This document shows, in pieces, positions 12,535 to 22,718 of a stretch of DNA of 64,000 nt. Positions within the stretch are counted from its first letter, which is position 1. Every line of letters begins with the position of its first letter. The stretch spans positions 24,924,640-24,988,639 of the forward strand of contig OY804590.1 in NCBI GenBank assembly GCA_963680875.1, read 5' to 3'. The position numbers and the translations under genes were made by a program. The notes below the pieces were generated by a model. That model searched no databases. It was not told where the DNA came from and saw only the letters and a program-made list of their open reading frames with translations. This stretch comes from Bathymodiolus brooksi (lineage: Eukaryota > Mollusca > Bivalvia > Mytilida > Modiolidae).

Positions 12535-12835
12535 AAAGTTGTGCTAATGATTTGACCATTCTGAGGAAATGAGTTAAATTACTCATATTTTTGCTGATGA
12601 TTTTGCCATCCTGGGAAAATGAGCTAATTACTCATATTTTGTGCTGATGATTTGGTCATCCTGGGAAAACAAGTAATTACTCACATTTGTGTTGATGATT
12701 TGACTCTTCTGTGCAAGTGAGTTAAATTACTCAAATTTTGTGGCGATGATTTTACTATCTTGGGAAAACGAGTTATTACTCACATTTTCTACTGATAATG
12801 TGGTCATCATGGGAAAATGAGTAATTACTCACCTT
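12535..12835. repeat. 50-bp tandem array with palindromic GAGTAATTACTC core
   Basis: Six copies start at about 12543, 12593, 12643, 12691, 12742 and 12791, a period of 48-51 bp. Each carries a GATGATTT block, a CATCCTGGGAAAA block and a self-complementary GAGTAATTACTC or close variant. Copies are diverged but keep the palindrome. Confidence 0.85.
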
Positions 12836-14247
12836 TCATGTACAAAGTTTTTGCTAAAAAAGATAACTTTTCTCATGCTGTTTCTATTTTTATACTGAAA
12901 TATGTTTTGATAGTTTACTTCCAACTGACATTTATTTGTTTTTCTCTCAAATCGACCCGTCGGCGTTCAGTTCCAACAGTTATGGTACATATTGCACAAA
13001 ATGACACAATGTCATTGTATGTAGTTTACGGGTGTCAGTAAGTCATTGTTTATGTCAACTGTGGTGTTCCATAGAATCATTGTTTGCAGGTTCTATTTTG
13101 ATATTATCATTTTGCAATTAATTCATTAGAACAATTATTGAGGTTTTTTGGAGTTGCCTCCCCTTGGCACCATAGCATCTTATTGACAGGTATATTATGA
13201 AGACTGTTTACAAGAAATTTAGTCGAAAACCAAAGATATTATTCATTATTTACTGGGATTAATACCATAATCAAATGTTTTATTTTATTTTTTGTTCTTG
13301 CAATGGCTGATATGTAGGGCTTTTTATGACATCTCAACTATGTGTTATTCCTGTTGTGCATTACCTGCTAACAAAAACGTTCACATTTTTGTTGGGCATT
13401 TTTGCATTCACCTTAAATCAATGTAGAAAATCCTGTTATTATTATTATTTTATTTTTTGGCGTTTGTGTGTCATCACTAAAATCGGTACATTATAACTGT
13501 TGTAAGAAGTTTTTTGGGTTATTTTTATGATATTTGGTTAGCTGCAATAATGTAGCTCCTGTGACAAACTTGTGTCTCGGCAGAGCTACAACGCGGTCCC
13601 ATTCGTCACAATAGTGCAAAAAAAAGTTGTAGTTGAAGCAAAAAAACTCACTATTTACGCTTCAAACATTTCATTATAACTATTACTGATGATCCCAGTT
13701 CTTGTTAAATCGGTTTCGCTGAGAAATATATGCTTTTCAAAGGTAGCAACAACCTTGTTCAAATTTATCGATCGTTTGCCATAACCGGAAACTACGGAAG
13801 GCGGAGCTTTTCTAAATATGGTATTTCTTACTACACGTAGTAAACGGCTGATGTAAACATTCACGCCTCAAATCGCCAAATATGGTATCGACATCCAAAT
13901 AGTGAGGCCGAAAATGACGAAATTCAAAATGTTCAGAGAGAAAGTAAACATGGATTTTTATTTTGTGGGAATTACATTCTAAAATACTGGTAAAGGAAAG
14001 GTTATGTCTTATTATTGATAAATGCTGGAGTCAGAAACTCTGTAAGCGAGCGCAAAAAATCTCGGCGGCTGCTCCATTACGTGTAATGGCATCCCGTCAT
14101 AACCCTTGCGAGTAAGCGAGCATTTAGGGTTTTATTATTAGAACTAATATTTGGTGTGTTTGATAAGCAAATTTCTGTAATTAATTTTTAATTATGTTGA
14201 TTTCTTGTAAACAGTTTAATCTATTAACTTTATATAAATATATGTAT
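12836..14247. other. Gene-free stretch
   Basis: No supported gene is seen. Short inverted strings GTAGCTC (about 13552) and GAGCTAC (about 13585) flank a TGTGACAAACTTGTGTCTCG segment like those seen in repetitive bivalve DNA. AGCGAGC motifs near 14045 and 14114 bracket a 70-bp segment. The ORFs here are short and unconvincing. Confidence 0.5.
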
Positions 14248-14459
14248 GTATATTTGGATAATATGAAGAAGCCGGCCGCAATACTGGTACTACAATACTG
14301 GTACACAATACTGGTATTACCAGTATTTTACCAGTATCTTCCAGTATCTGCAATACTGGTACAGATACTGGTAAATACTAGTATCCCAGTATCTCCCAGA
14401 ATATTCCAGTATCTGCAATACTAGAAGATACTAGGCATTGCCGAAATATGAGTATTGTA

Positions 14460-14648
14460 GATACTGGAAGATTCTGGAAAATACTGGTAATACCAGTATT
14501 GCAGATACTGGAAGATTCTGGAAAATACTGGTAATACCAGTATTGCAGATACTGGAAGATTCTGGCAAATACTGGTAATACCAGTATTGCAGATACTGGA
14601 AGATTCTGGAAAATACTGGTAATACCAGTATTGCAGATACTGGAAGAT
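14460..14648. repeat. 44-bp palindromic minisatellite, left arm of fold-back element
   Basis: Units start at 14460, 14504, 14548, 14592 and 14636 (partial), a period of exactly 44 bp with few differences. Each contains AATACTGGTA-A-TACCAGTATT, a perfect 10-bp-arm palindrome with a one-base centre. Confidence 0.93.
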
Positions 14649-15539
14649 TAGGTATGAAGTTGCGGAATGTACTTTTATATTGGGGTTTTTTTCAACACAG
14701 AAAAATCGTGACATACGCCATTACGGTACATGGTTTGTGCAGCTATTGCTAATTCTCCTACAGTTTTCAACACAGATCTTTCAAACTTTGCAGAATGTTT
14801 GTACATATAACGAAGGTGTGCATATCACAGAATGACACTCGACAAGAGATATGATATGTCGGTCCAACAGGAAGCGTGGGGTATGCATGTACTATTTTTC
14901 GTTTAATCAGATATGTGCTATATACGAACTTTTGTGGTGACAGTTTGATGAACGATGGGGACCTTTAAGCAAGTGTGCAGAAAGAACCATATTTGTAGAG
15001 GACCAGATGAAACCCATACAGTAGATACTGTAGAGAACAGAGTCATATGCCAAGACTGGTTTGTCATAGCAAAATAATATTGTCCAGCACAAAATACCTC
15101 CAAAAAAAAATTGTTCCATATACATGTTTACACAACAATTAAATGTTATTTAGCTGTGGCATGATGATTTTTAACTGTTAATTATTAATCCAGAAAGAGA
15201 AATGTGATTCTACCAAGCTGACACCGACAGTCTACATTTTCAATCACCGGCCCTTTTCAGGGCCACCGATATTATTAAAAAAGAAACTAAATTATGTGTT
15301 ATTGTATTTCATATAGTTGCAGTTTAAGCCCAAATGTCATGGTATAGATACAATCATGTATAATTCTCTTATTCCCTTTGCTAATTTTGGGAGCGGCCAA
15401 TATTCAATCTTAAAATGAATAGCTATACACAATCTGGCATGCGCATACGTCATTTCTGCTGTACATAACATAAGAGGCAAAAGTCTTGAAATGTCAAAAT
15501 ATTTTGTATGGTCCCTTAGAGTTTGATATATATTGGTAA

Positions 15540-15640
15540 GGTAATTTGACATGACTGGGCGGAGCCTAATACTAACGGTAAATACAATGAGCTGTGATTT
15601 ACCGTTAGAATTAGGCTCTGCCCATTCGTGTCAAATTGCC
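15540..15640. repeat. Internal hairpin inside the fold-back element
   Basis: Arms at 15540-15584 and 15597-15640 are inverted repeats about 44 bp long with a handful of mismatches, joined by a loop of about 12 bases. The arms include GGGCGGAGCCTAAT / ATTAGGCTCTGCCC and ACGGTAAAT / ATTTACCGT. It sits exactly where the unique centre of the element meets the right-hand array and may be a separate small MITE. Confidence 0.85.
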
Positions 15641-16145
15641 AGATACTAGAGTTTCCAGTATTGTGTGTTTTACAATACTAGTATTACCAGTATTGCTGGA
15701 TGAAGAATACTGGAGCTTCCAGTATCGTGTGTTTTACAATACTAGTATTACCAGTATTGTTGGGTGAAGAATACTGGAGCTTCCAGTATTGTGTGTTTTA
15801 CAATACTAGTATTACCAGTATTGCTGGATGAAGAATATTAGAGTTTCCAGTATTGTGTGCTTTACAATACTAGTATTACCAGTATTGCTGGATGAAGAAT
15901 ACTGGAGCTTCCAGTATCGTGTGTTTTACAATACTAGTATTACCAGTATTGTTGGATGAAGAATACTGGAGCTTCCAGTATTGTGTGTTTTACAATACTA
16001 GTATTACCAGTATTGCTGGATGAAGAATACTGGAGCTTCCAGTATTGTGTGTTTTACAATACTAGTATTACCAGTATTGCTGGATGAAGAATACTGGAGC
16101 TTCCAGTATCGTGTGTTTTACAATACTAGTATTACCAGTATTGTA
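15641..16145. repeat. 64-bp minisatellite, right arm of fold-back element
   Basis: GAAGAATACTGGAGCTTCC recurs every 64 bp (15702, 15766, 15830 and onward to about 16090), giving about eight near-identical units. Each has TACAATACTAGTATTACCAG and a TTGCTGGATGAAG linker. From 16146 to 16364 the period becomes shorter and less regular, with repeated ATACTGG/CCAGTAT palindromes up to the terminal repeat. Confidence 0.93.
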
Positions 16146-16539
16146 AATGCACGATACTGGTCCATCCAGTATTGTATATGTACGATACTGGTATTACCAG
16201 TATTGGAACATTACAATACTGGTATTTCTAGTATTGTACAGATTTACAATACTGGTAATACCAGTATTGTAAATATTACAATACTGGTATTTCCAGTATT
16301 GTAAATATTATAATACTGGTAATACCAGTATTGTAAATATTACAATACTGGTAGTACCAGTATCGCGGCCGGCTTCTTCATATTATCCGTATATTTTAAT
16401 AAACGTGTGTACACACAATGCATGCCAAAAAATATCAGTAAATGTCATGTGGCAAACAAAGAAAAAATTTTCATTTTGTGAACAACGCAAAATGGATTGG
16501 AATGTAATTTTATCAGCAGTAAATGATGTATTTTCTATC

Positions 16540-16690
16540 ATAGGGGATCCCTCATTAATATATATTAATATGTTACTGCCAGGTTTTGATTTATTTGCTT
16601 TAAAAAGGGATCCCTCGTTAATATGTTACTACCCCATGTTGATGTATTCGCTATGACAAGGGATCCTTCTTTGATAAAGATAGTATGTTA
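16540..16690. repeat. Three diverged repeats around GGGATCC
   Basis: GGGATCC(C/T)TC is followed by a TTAATA...TATGTTACT block near 16543, 16608 and 16660. It is a short diverged tandem array of about 60 bp per unit. Confidence 0.6.
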
Positions 16691-16869
16691 CTGCCCAACA
16701 TTACACCACGTGTTGTTTTTAGACTTTGTTTGTCTCATGTTTTTATTGTTTATTTACGTATGAACTGTGTATACATATAAGTTGATTAGACATGTAGAAT
16801 CTGACCAATACAGGAAGGTGGAATCAAAACTATTCAACCGCGAACTCAGGTACAATAAGGTCACAATAA

Positions 16870-17075
16870 TTGATTTATTGTGAAAGTACATTTATTCGTT
16901 GGCACCCAATTTTCGTGGTTTCTGCGAAATGCATTGATCCATGGCTTCTTGAATTCGTGGTTTCCAACACTACAGGAATCAATCAATGGGACAATTGTAT
17001 TTCGTTGGATTTTAATTTCCGTGATTTAAGTGAACCACAAAATCCACGAAAATTAGAATTGCACGATTAATAATG
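16870..17075. repeat. Dispersed repeat with recurring TTCGTGG motifs
   Basis: The segment is built of recurring ATTCGTTGG, TTCGTGGTTTC and CACGAAAATT-like strings on both strands, a composition common in bivalve intergenic repeats. An open frame of 66 codons spans it, but its content follows the repeat motifs, so I do not call it a gene. Confidence 0.4.
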
Positions 17076-17079
17076 ATTT

Positions 17080-18467
17080 CACAGTATAGTTGTTTAAAGA
17101 AAAATATGTCGGAATTCCTTCCACCCAATTTCATTAGAATATTTGTAGTTCAATCTGATAATCTTACTATTTTATTAATGTGGAAAGAGAAAAGTAAAAA
17201 TAAATATTTGTAAATCAAAACAATAAAGAAGAACGAAAGTGTAATAAAATTACTTGGTATTTGCCATCAGTCAGACATCTAGAGTTCATTTTTTTCAACA
17301 AGACAGTGGCCTTAGTCTAACCTCGCACAGTCTTCGCGCTAACCCACTTGCCCGAAGCCCGGTACAAGTAAAACTGGATTCGGACAAGTGAAAATTATGA
17401 AAGAATTTGTTTGAATAAATAGAAAATTATTCTACATTTGGATTTTGTGCAAATAGGTGAAAAAAGTTGAGACAAATACTGTTGACATTTTCACCACAGA
17501 TCTAGGGGCAGGTTTTACATTAATAAATGCATGCATTACTTTGTGAATTTAGATTAGTTAGTTCGCAGTTTTAGAACCCTTGACATTATGGGATTTCTCT
17601 TTACACCAAGCAAATGTCAGTTGTTACATAATTGTATAAAATATATCTAGAACTGACATTTCCATTTTCTTTTTGTATATAATTGACCGATGATCCATTC
17701 GGTTCTAAAACTAAGATTTTTTTTAACATAGCCTTTTTTGAGACTAGCCTATTGTTTGATTAGATTCACATTGTGTAATGTCCTTGAATATGTTGATGTT
17801 TTGGATGGGGGTCTATTTTATTCCATATATGACTTCTACTCTTTTTCGGCTTCTGCCAAAATATTACCGACTTCATGATGTTGAAGATTATATCAATGGT
17901 TGCCCATTGCAACTGAACTCTCATGTGACAAAGCATACTATTTAAGCTATTTCTTCAGATTGTCACCACCCATGAATGGTGTAAGGAGGGGCAGGGAGTG
18001 CTGTTTTTGTAATGTTAAGTGCCACAATATCTGTGTTTGGATTCATTATTTTTTAAATACAGAATTCAATAAAAACTAACTAATGATAACAATATTGTTG
18101 GGAATTCTTGACCTTTGAGATCTCAGATGTTAATCAGGTCATGTCATTTTTTCTTAAATTGAAATTAAATTTAGAAAAAAATGTTTTCTTGAAATGAAAA
18201 CTTTTAGTTAACTTAGCAAAATTTAAAACACAACATTTTTTCTCCTAATATATACAGGATGGTTTTTTTTTCAAATTTAAGTCAAGCAAATTGTACATGT
18301 ATTACATTTATATGGTCAAGAATATTCAATTCCAAATACCTTAAACATTACATTGAAAACATAGAGGGAATGACAAGCACTGTGTAACCTGTTTCAGAAT
18401 GTAGTTATTTCTGAAATATTGGATAAAATTATACATTATTTCATCATAAATTTCAGAAGTGGCTGTT
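17080..18467. other. Gene-free stretch
   Basis: AT-rich DNA without recognisable exons, elements or tandem repeats. Confidence 0.5.
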
Positions 18468-18629
18468 TGTTTCTTTCTCAGTTTATTTTTAAGTGAATGG
18501 GTTCTATTTTTGTAGGACCTTGGACATTCCCCATTCTTATTGACAACTTGTTTCTTTCTCAGTTTATTTTAAGTGAATGGGTTCTATTTTTGTAGGACCT
18601 TGGAAATTCCCCATTCTTATTGACAACAT
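18468..18629. repeat. 81-bp tandem duplication
   Basis: Two adjacent copies begin at 18468 and 18549 with TGTTTCTTTCTCAGTTTATT and end with CCATTCTTATTGACAAC. They differ by about two bases and a one-base indel, so the duplication is recent. Confidence 0.92.
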
Positions 18630-18771
18630 GTTGCTTGCTTGAGTTATAGTGCTATGCTAAGTTGATAGAGCAAATGTCTGTTTCATGTATGAGGATTATT
18701 TTGAAATAAATTGTCTGTTATGACTGTATTTTAACATTTTTGTTTTGTTTAGCCATTTACTCCTGTCAACC

Positions 18772-19380
18772 TCATCGGTTGTGTATTGGTTGTCGTACTC
18801 GCCTCGAGTGCGGTAAATCGTGGATTCGAGCATCGATGGGGTCAAACTAAGGACTATAAAATTGGTATTTTTTGGCTTCACCCCTAAGCAACCAGCATTA
18901 AGAAGAAAGAGCATTGGTTGGCTCAGAATCAGGATAATGTGTCCGAGTGGGGCGACGTGTCTATCCACGGACTGTTGTTTCAATGAACTATAAACTAGAG
19001 GGTGAGCCTGTGTCGCTCACCTTTCATTCATTTCATTCGGCCAATCAGAAACAAGAATTGCCTGTGGTGGCCATGTTTCTTAACGGATCGGACGAAATGA
19101 GCAATCTTTATATAAGACCTTCCATAGATGCTTCAGTTCATTTGGCTAAGGTGTTTCAGAGGAGAAGATTAAAATATGAAAAGTTAACGGACGACAGACG
19201 CCAAGTGATGACAAAAGCTCACATTGCCTTTGGCAAGGTGAACTAAGAATTTAACTCAGTATGTTGGTCTAGTACAAAGCGGACTTCATCATCATCTCAT
19301 TGAAAATTAACTTGTTTTTGCCATGCTATAGTTGAAAAATTGCCGAGTTGGCATTAAACAACAATCACTCACTTACTCAC
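18772..19380 (+). mobile_element. tRNA-headed molluscan SINE, interrupted
   Basis: The head has tRNA-like promoter boxes: a box-A-like stretch around 18785 and a box-B-like GTGGATTCGAGCATC around 18825, with CTCGCCTCGAGTGCGG between them. The body has AATGTGTCCGAGTGGGG. The tail runs GTATGTTGGTCTAGTACAAA ... GCCGAGTTGGCATTAAACAA and ends ACTCACTTACTCAC at 19380. This head-body-tail order and tail are those of a common mollusc SINE. The body is split by an insertion at 18991-19245. Confidence 0.85.
18991..19245. mobile_element. Insertion nested in the SINE, TGAACTA duplication
   Basis: TGAACTA occurs at 18984-18990 and again at 19239-19245, bracketing 255 bp (19245 included) that do not belong to the SINE. 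The right end carries the inverted terminal segment of the L repeat family (GACGCCAAGTGATGAC, then GGCAAGGTGAACTAA), and the left end has GGTGAGC...GCTCACC. It is probably a small member of that family. A 99-codon ORF over it (18947-19246) is incidental. Confidence 0.6.
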
Positions 19381-19538
19381 GTCTACTCAATGGAATTACA
19401 TGGCAATTAGTAGAACCAAAACTTTTCAAGGAATAGTTTTAAAAATAGCCTCCACGTTTCATGTACGTCCTAAGCTATATTCAATTCAATATGGCCACCA
19501 CATCACAGTACATAATATTTTTTTCGTTATTGAAAATT

Positions 19539-19540
<2 letters not shown>

Positions 19541-19584
<44 letters not shown>
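19541..19584. repeat. (GA)22 microsatellite
   Basis: An uninterrupted GA dinucleotide tract of 44 bp. Confidence 0.97.
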
Positions 19585-19587
<3 letters not shown>

Positions 19588-19787
19588 CATACACATGTAC
19601 TAAAAAATGAAAAACAAAAAATACCACACTGTGTCGGAACAGTTCCAAAATCCAATAGTAAAAATCGTAAAAGGAAGAAAATGTATTGCGTAATTTGGAC
19701 CAAGACAACAGGATTCATCTATGCATGGTACTAATAGAAGATTCACCATTATGTTGCAATCTGATGTGACCATCAATTGTCATTATT

Positions 19788-19935
19788 TCTGAAGAAAAGT
19801 TTGAAGATACCAAGGAGGAAATCAGAAGCTGTCAAATGAAAGACTATGAATTGGCCAAAAGAAAAAGGACAAAAGGACAAACAATGATCTACAAAACGGT
19901 GTAACCAGAAACTAAAAATTGAAAAACATGAAACC
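19788..19935 (+). repeat. Mussel-type dispersed repeat M (partial)
   Basis: GAAGATACCAAGGAGGAAATCAGAAG is followed by a GGACAAAAGGACAAACAATG block and AAACTAAAAATTGAAAAACA. This is the block order of the M family; its 3' part is lost. Confidence 0.6.
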
Positions 19936-20307
19936 AACAAAAACCGTAAGGACGTAAACCAACTACAGACCGAAAGGCTATGTATAGCTAGGTGCCATTT
20001 AACACTCATTTTAGGGTATGAGTTATGATCATTATTGAAGACCCTACTGTGACTGTGGAATGCAGAACGCAATACAATGTTTGTAGCTTTTCTTTAGTTT
20101 GTTCAAGTATTAAATTTGATGATTTATCATGTTCATTTACATCGATGTCCTGTCTTACTAATTCAACAATAGCACTGTAGTATTAAACCAATCTAGATAA
20201 ATACTGTATAGATAATTTGATTGTTGTTTAATTTCAATGTAGAAAGCAGTATTTCCGCTATTTTTGTGATGAGAACAAGTTAACATTGATTGATTATTGC
20301 CTTCTCT

Positions 20308-20530
20308 AATATGAAGAAGAGGTTAAATATGCCAAAGGGGTAATCAGAATCCGTAAATCGAGGAAGGACAGAAAACACAATGGTTAAAAAAGGACAAACA
20401 ACTATCTACAAAACATTATGCAGAAAATTAAAGATCGACCAACACGAACCCCACTAAAATCGGGGGTGAACTCGTGTTCCGAAATGGTAAGCAGTTCCTG
20501 CTCCAATGGTGACACCCGTCATTGGCGGTA
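20308..20530 (+). repeat. Mussel-type dispersed repeat M
   Basis: GCCAAAGGGGTAATCAGAATCC, ACAAACAACTATCTACAAAA, AACACGAACCCCACTAAAA, then GTAAGCAGTTCCTGCTCCAA and GACACCCGTC. This is the full expected block order for the family and one of the two best copies in the window; the other is 42640-42850. Confidence 0.75.
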
Positions 20531-20629
20531 TAAACAAAGTCGTGATCAATTCCCGATATAATTTACTTCTGACGTGTGTATTGTCGAACAAATATTGGAC
20601 ATCATTTCGAAGTAATTTCGAGGCCGTCG

Positions 20630-20715
20630 TGATCGTATGGTAGTTGGATATACAACTTTCTGTGCAATCGGTTCCTTTCACCACTAAAGTCGGGAATTCG
20701 AACCCCGCTCATGCC
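20630..20715 (+). repeat. Degenerate tRNA-like (SINE head) segment
   Basis: GTGATCGTATGGTAGTTGG resembles a polymerase III box A and GGGAATTCGAACCCCGC a box B, about 60 bases apart. The stem positions of a functional tRNA do not pair well, so a SINE head is more likely than a tRNA gene. Confidence 0.4.
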
Positions 20716-20845
20716 GCTGTGTACTCGATACAACATTATGTAATAAAGTTTGTCAGTGACTTGCGACAGATCGTCACTTTCGGTAGCATGAACGCTTAAA
20801 ATATCTCAGGAAAAATTTGAATTTGTTTGGGACCAACCATTTAAC

Positions 20846-21100
20846 TTGAAGGGGGGGGGGGGGGTTATGTTTTTTGTTTCGTTCCGAAATTTTTTTTCGG
20901 ACAACACCGGAGTTAGAATAATTCTTTTTTTTTGTCGCGCAAAGCGCGAATTTTTTTTCCAGAATTTGACATTAGGTTATATGACAAAAACTCTGAATCA
21001 GATTATTTTTTTTTCCTCCACCAAAATCAGTATATTTTTTTCAGCAGGAAAATGCAATTTTTTTTAAATTGTATATTTTGTCTCGGGAAAATTCATCATT
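20846..21100. other. Homopolymer-rich stretch with G14 tract
   Basis: 14 G at 20851-20864, followed by TTATGTT and several T8 runs. A short perfect palindrome TCGCGC-AAA-GCGCGA lies near 20935-20949. The first G tract (10799-10813) is likewise followed by TTATATT, suggesting a shared degenerate repeat. Confidence 0.5.
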
Positions 21101-21146
21101 TGTTTAAAATTGTATCCAAACTACATACATTTTTAGTTAAACATAA

Positions 21147-21874
21147 TTGTCGTTGAACAAAATCAATAAGGAATTCAAAAAGCTCTATAGACTGTATAAA
21201 AACACAGAACTATCCCGGGAGACTATAATATTCAGTGACAGTACGGGTTTCTCCCTGAGAGATGTGCTGAACGATAGACTTAATCAGAAAATTAGTGTGA
21301 TTGCTAAAAGTGAAGCCAATAGTTACAATAATTCTCATTATTATAAAGTGAAAAGTGCAGTGAAGAAGGCGAAGAGACCTATCGTCATAGTGTGGCTTGG
21401 AACCTGTGATATTACGGGGGAAAAAGGGAAGTATGTTAGTGTTAAGACCTATCCCTATTTGCATTAAGTAAGTATAGAACTTTAAAGAGTAGACTCTTAC
21501 AGGCTAACCCAGAGGCAACAGTTGTGTTTCTAGAGTGCCCATATTACTCTATTACTAGGTTCAACAAATTTAAGATAACTAATAGTAACAGTAAAACTGC
21601 AACAAATAGGCACTATCAGAGGAATTCCATAGCTGCAACTAGAGCTGACAACCAAGTTTGTTGTATGGTTGATTATTTTAATGATCACCTCAGACTAATT
21701 AATAGAAACTGTGGTACACCTTGAATATCACAAGACATTATTGCGTCAAGCAAGGGAGTCGGGGCGGAACGCACAAGCTATAGAAAGAACTGGAATGTAT
21801 ATTCTGATGCTATACATCCAGTAAGAGCATTGGCTAGACTGTGGTTGTTTAGGGTAATAGAACTAACAACATAA
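21147..21874 (+). pseudogene. SGNH/GDSL-esterase-like ORF, broken
   Basis: No ATG opens the frame, which begins at a TTG and may be 5'-truncated. The first segment (21147-21467, 106 residues) has FSDSTGFSLRDVL, like the SGNH block-I nucleophile Ser, and VWLGTCDIT, like block III (GxND, here with Cys for Asn). After a stop/frameshift near 21465 the second segment continues to 21874 and ends with SDAIHP, matching the block-V DxxH. An in-frame TGA is at 21722-21724. Esterase domains of this type are known in ORF1 of CR1-like LINEs, and a CR1-like element follows on the same strand. Esterase identity is inferred from motif order only; activity is lost. Confidence 0.55.
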
Positions 21875-22027
21875 ATAGCAGCAAAGACCGATTTGTGTGT
21901 GTAGTGGGACAGGGAAGCCTTGACCCCAATTAGTAAGTACAAAAAGCAAGGAAGCATTTCCCAGTAACTTTATAACTTATACTTGTATATTCGGCAAGGA
22001 AGCCTTGCCCCAGTAGGGAGTGGAAGT

Positions 22028-22195
22028 GGTCGAGTGGTCTAGGGCACTGGACGTAAGGTTAAGCGAATGGTGCTGCAGTGTATCAATGGTGTGGGTTCAA
22101 ATCCCGTCGAGGGAAGAACAAAAATTTGACAGCTCTAAAATCTAATTCTAACACTGTTTGGTTTAATTTTCAGACACATATATATATATATAAGG
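22028..22195 (+). mobile_element. tRNA-Leu/Ser-like SINE with (TA)n tail
   Basis: TGGTCGAGTGGTCTAGGGC (box A) and GGGTTCAAATCCCGTC (box B) are separated by a long variable-arm-like spacer, as in class II tRNAs. A body TTTGACAGCTCTAAAATC ... GTTTGGTTTAATTTTCAGAC follows, ending in a TA dinucleotide tail (about 22177-22192). A closely similar copy is at 51962-52134, so this is a SINE and not a tRNA gene. Confidence 0.85.
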
Positions 22196-22334
22196 CTAAA
22201 TAGAGTTCAGATAGGGAAGCCCTGTCAATAAATACACAAAGATCAGACTGCTGCCGTAGGTTTACTTAAAATTCTAATACAAGGAACTCAACATTAGAAA
22301 CATATATTGATTCAAATAAGGAAGATTTGTTTGC

Positions 22335-22615
22335 GCAAAATAACATTTTCTAGCGAAGCTTCTGCAAGGAAGCCTTGCACATCAGATATCAAACAAGAAC
22401 AAATAAAAATACCAAAACAAGGAAGCCTTGTTTTGCACGAAATAAAAATTCCTAGCGCAGCTTATGCAAGGTAGCCTTGCACATAGGATATCATACAAGA
22501 ACAAATAAAAATACCAAAACAAGGAGGCCTTGTTTTGCACAAAATAAAAATTGCTAGCGCAGCTTATGCAAGGAAGCCTTGCACATAAGATATAATACAA
22601 GAACAACAACTAAAA
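22335..22615. repeat. 102-bp tandem repeat carrying paired palindromes
   Basis: The GCAAGG palindrome recurs at 22364, 22466 and 22568, exactly 102 bp apart. A second palindrome is 54 bp downstream in the first two units. Shared segments include AGAACAAATAAAAATACC and CTAGCGCAGCTTATGCAAGG. Nearly three copies are present. Confidence 0.92.
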
Positions 22616-22718
22616 ATATCATATTGACATACTATTAGGCAAGGAAGCCTTGCTGGGTTTGAACTAAGGCATTAGATTTCAGATTGTGCAATAGGGAAGC
22701 CCTGTTGGAATTTGAACC

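Larger units (their letters stand above)
14256..16388. mobile_element. Fold-back transposable element, 2133 bp
   Basis: The ends are perfect 24-bp inverted repeats: 14256-14279 (starting GGATAATATGAAGAAGCCGG) and 16365-16388. After one mismatch the inversion continues for about 14 more bases. Direct 8-bp repeats GTATATTT flank it (14248-14255 and 16389-16396), as expected for a target-site duplication. The subterminal DNA on both sides is packed with CCAGTAT/ATACTGG motifs arranged as palindromes. No transposase is encoded, so it is non-autonomous. The 8-bp duplication fits hAT-like or fold-back mobilisation, but the family is not identified. Confidence 0.88.
21911..22703. repeat. Recurring interrupted palindrome GCAAGG-AAG-CCTTGC
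   Basis: Complete or near-complete copies lie at 21994-22008, 22364-22378, 22418-22430, 22466-22480, 22520-22532, 22568-22582 and 22639-22653. AGGG-AAG-CCCT forms, with both arms changed in step, occur at 22213-22223 and 22693-22703. A half-matched form is at 21911-21922. All lie between the esterase-like ORF (ends 21874) and the ORF1 ATG (22719). Base changes in one arm are matched in the other, which points to the paired structure or palindromic site being what was kept. Confidence 0.85.

Noticed and set aside
14194..14714. ORFs rich in Tyr/Gln/Val/Leu in the fold-back arms (14194-14424 plus, 14421-14714 minus, 16020-16304 plus)
   Set aside because: They translate the ATACTGG/CCAGTAT minisatellites. 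The residues simply follow the repeat, on both strands.
18947..19246. 99-codon ORF as a gene
   Set aside because: It spans a SINE and the insertion nested in it. The reading frame crosses the junction of two mobile sequences.
19481..19718. Minus-strand ORFs with Ser-Leu repeats
   Set aside because: They are translations of the GA microsatellite at 19541-19584.
22028..22115. tRNA gene
   Set aside because: Promoter boxes are present, but a second copy with the same non-tRNA body and TA tail at 51962-52134 shows it is a SINE.
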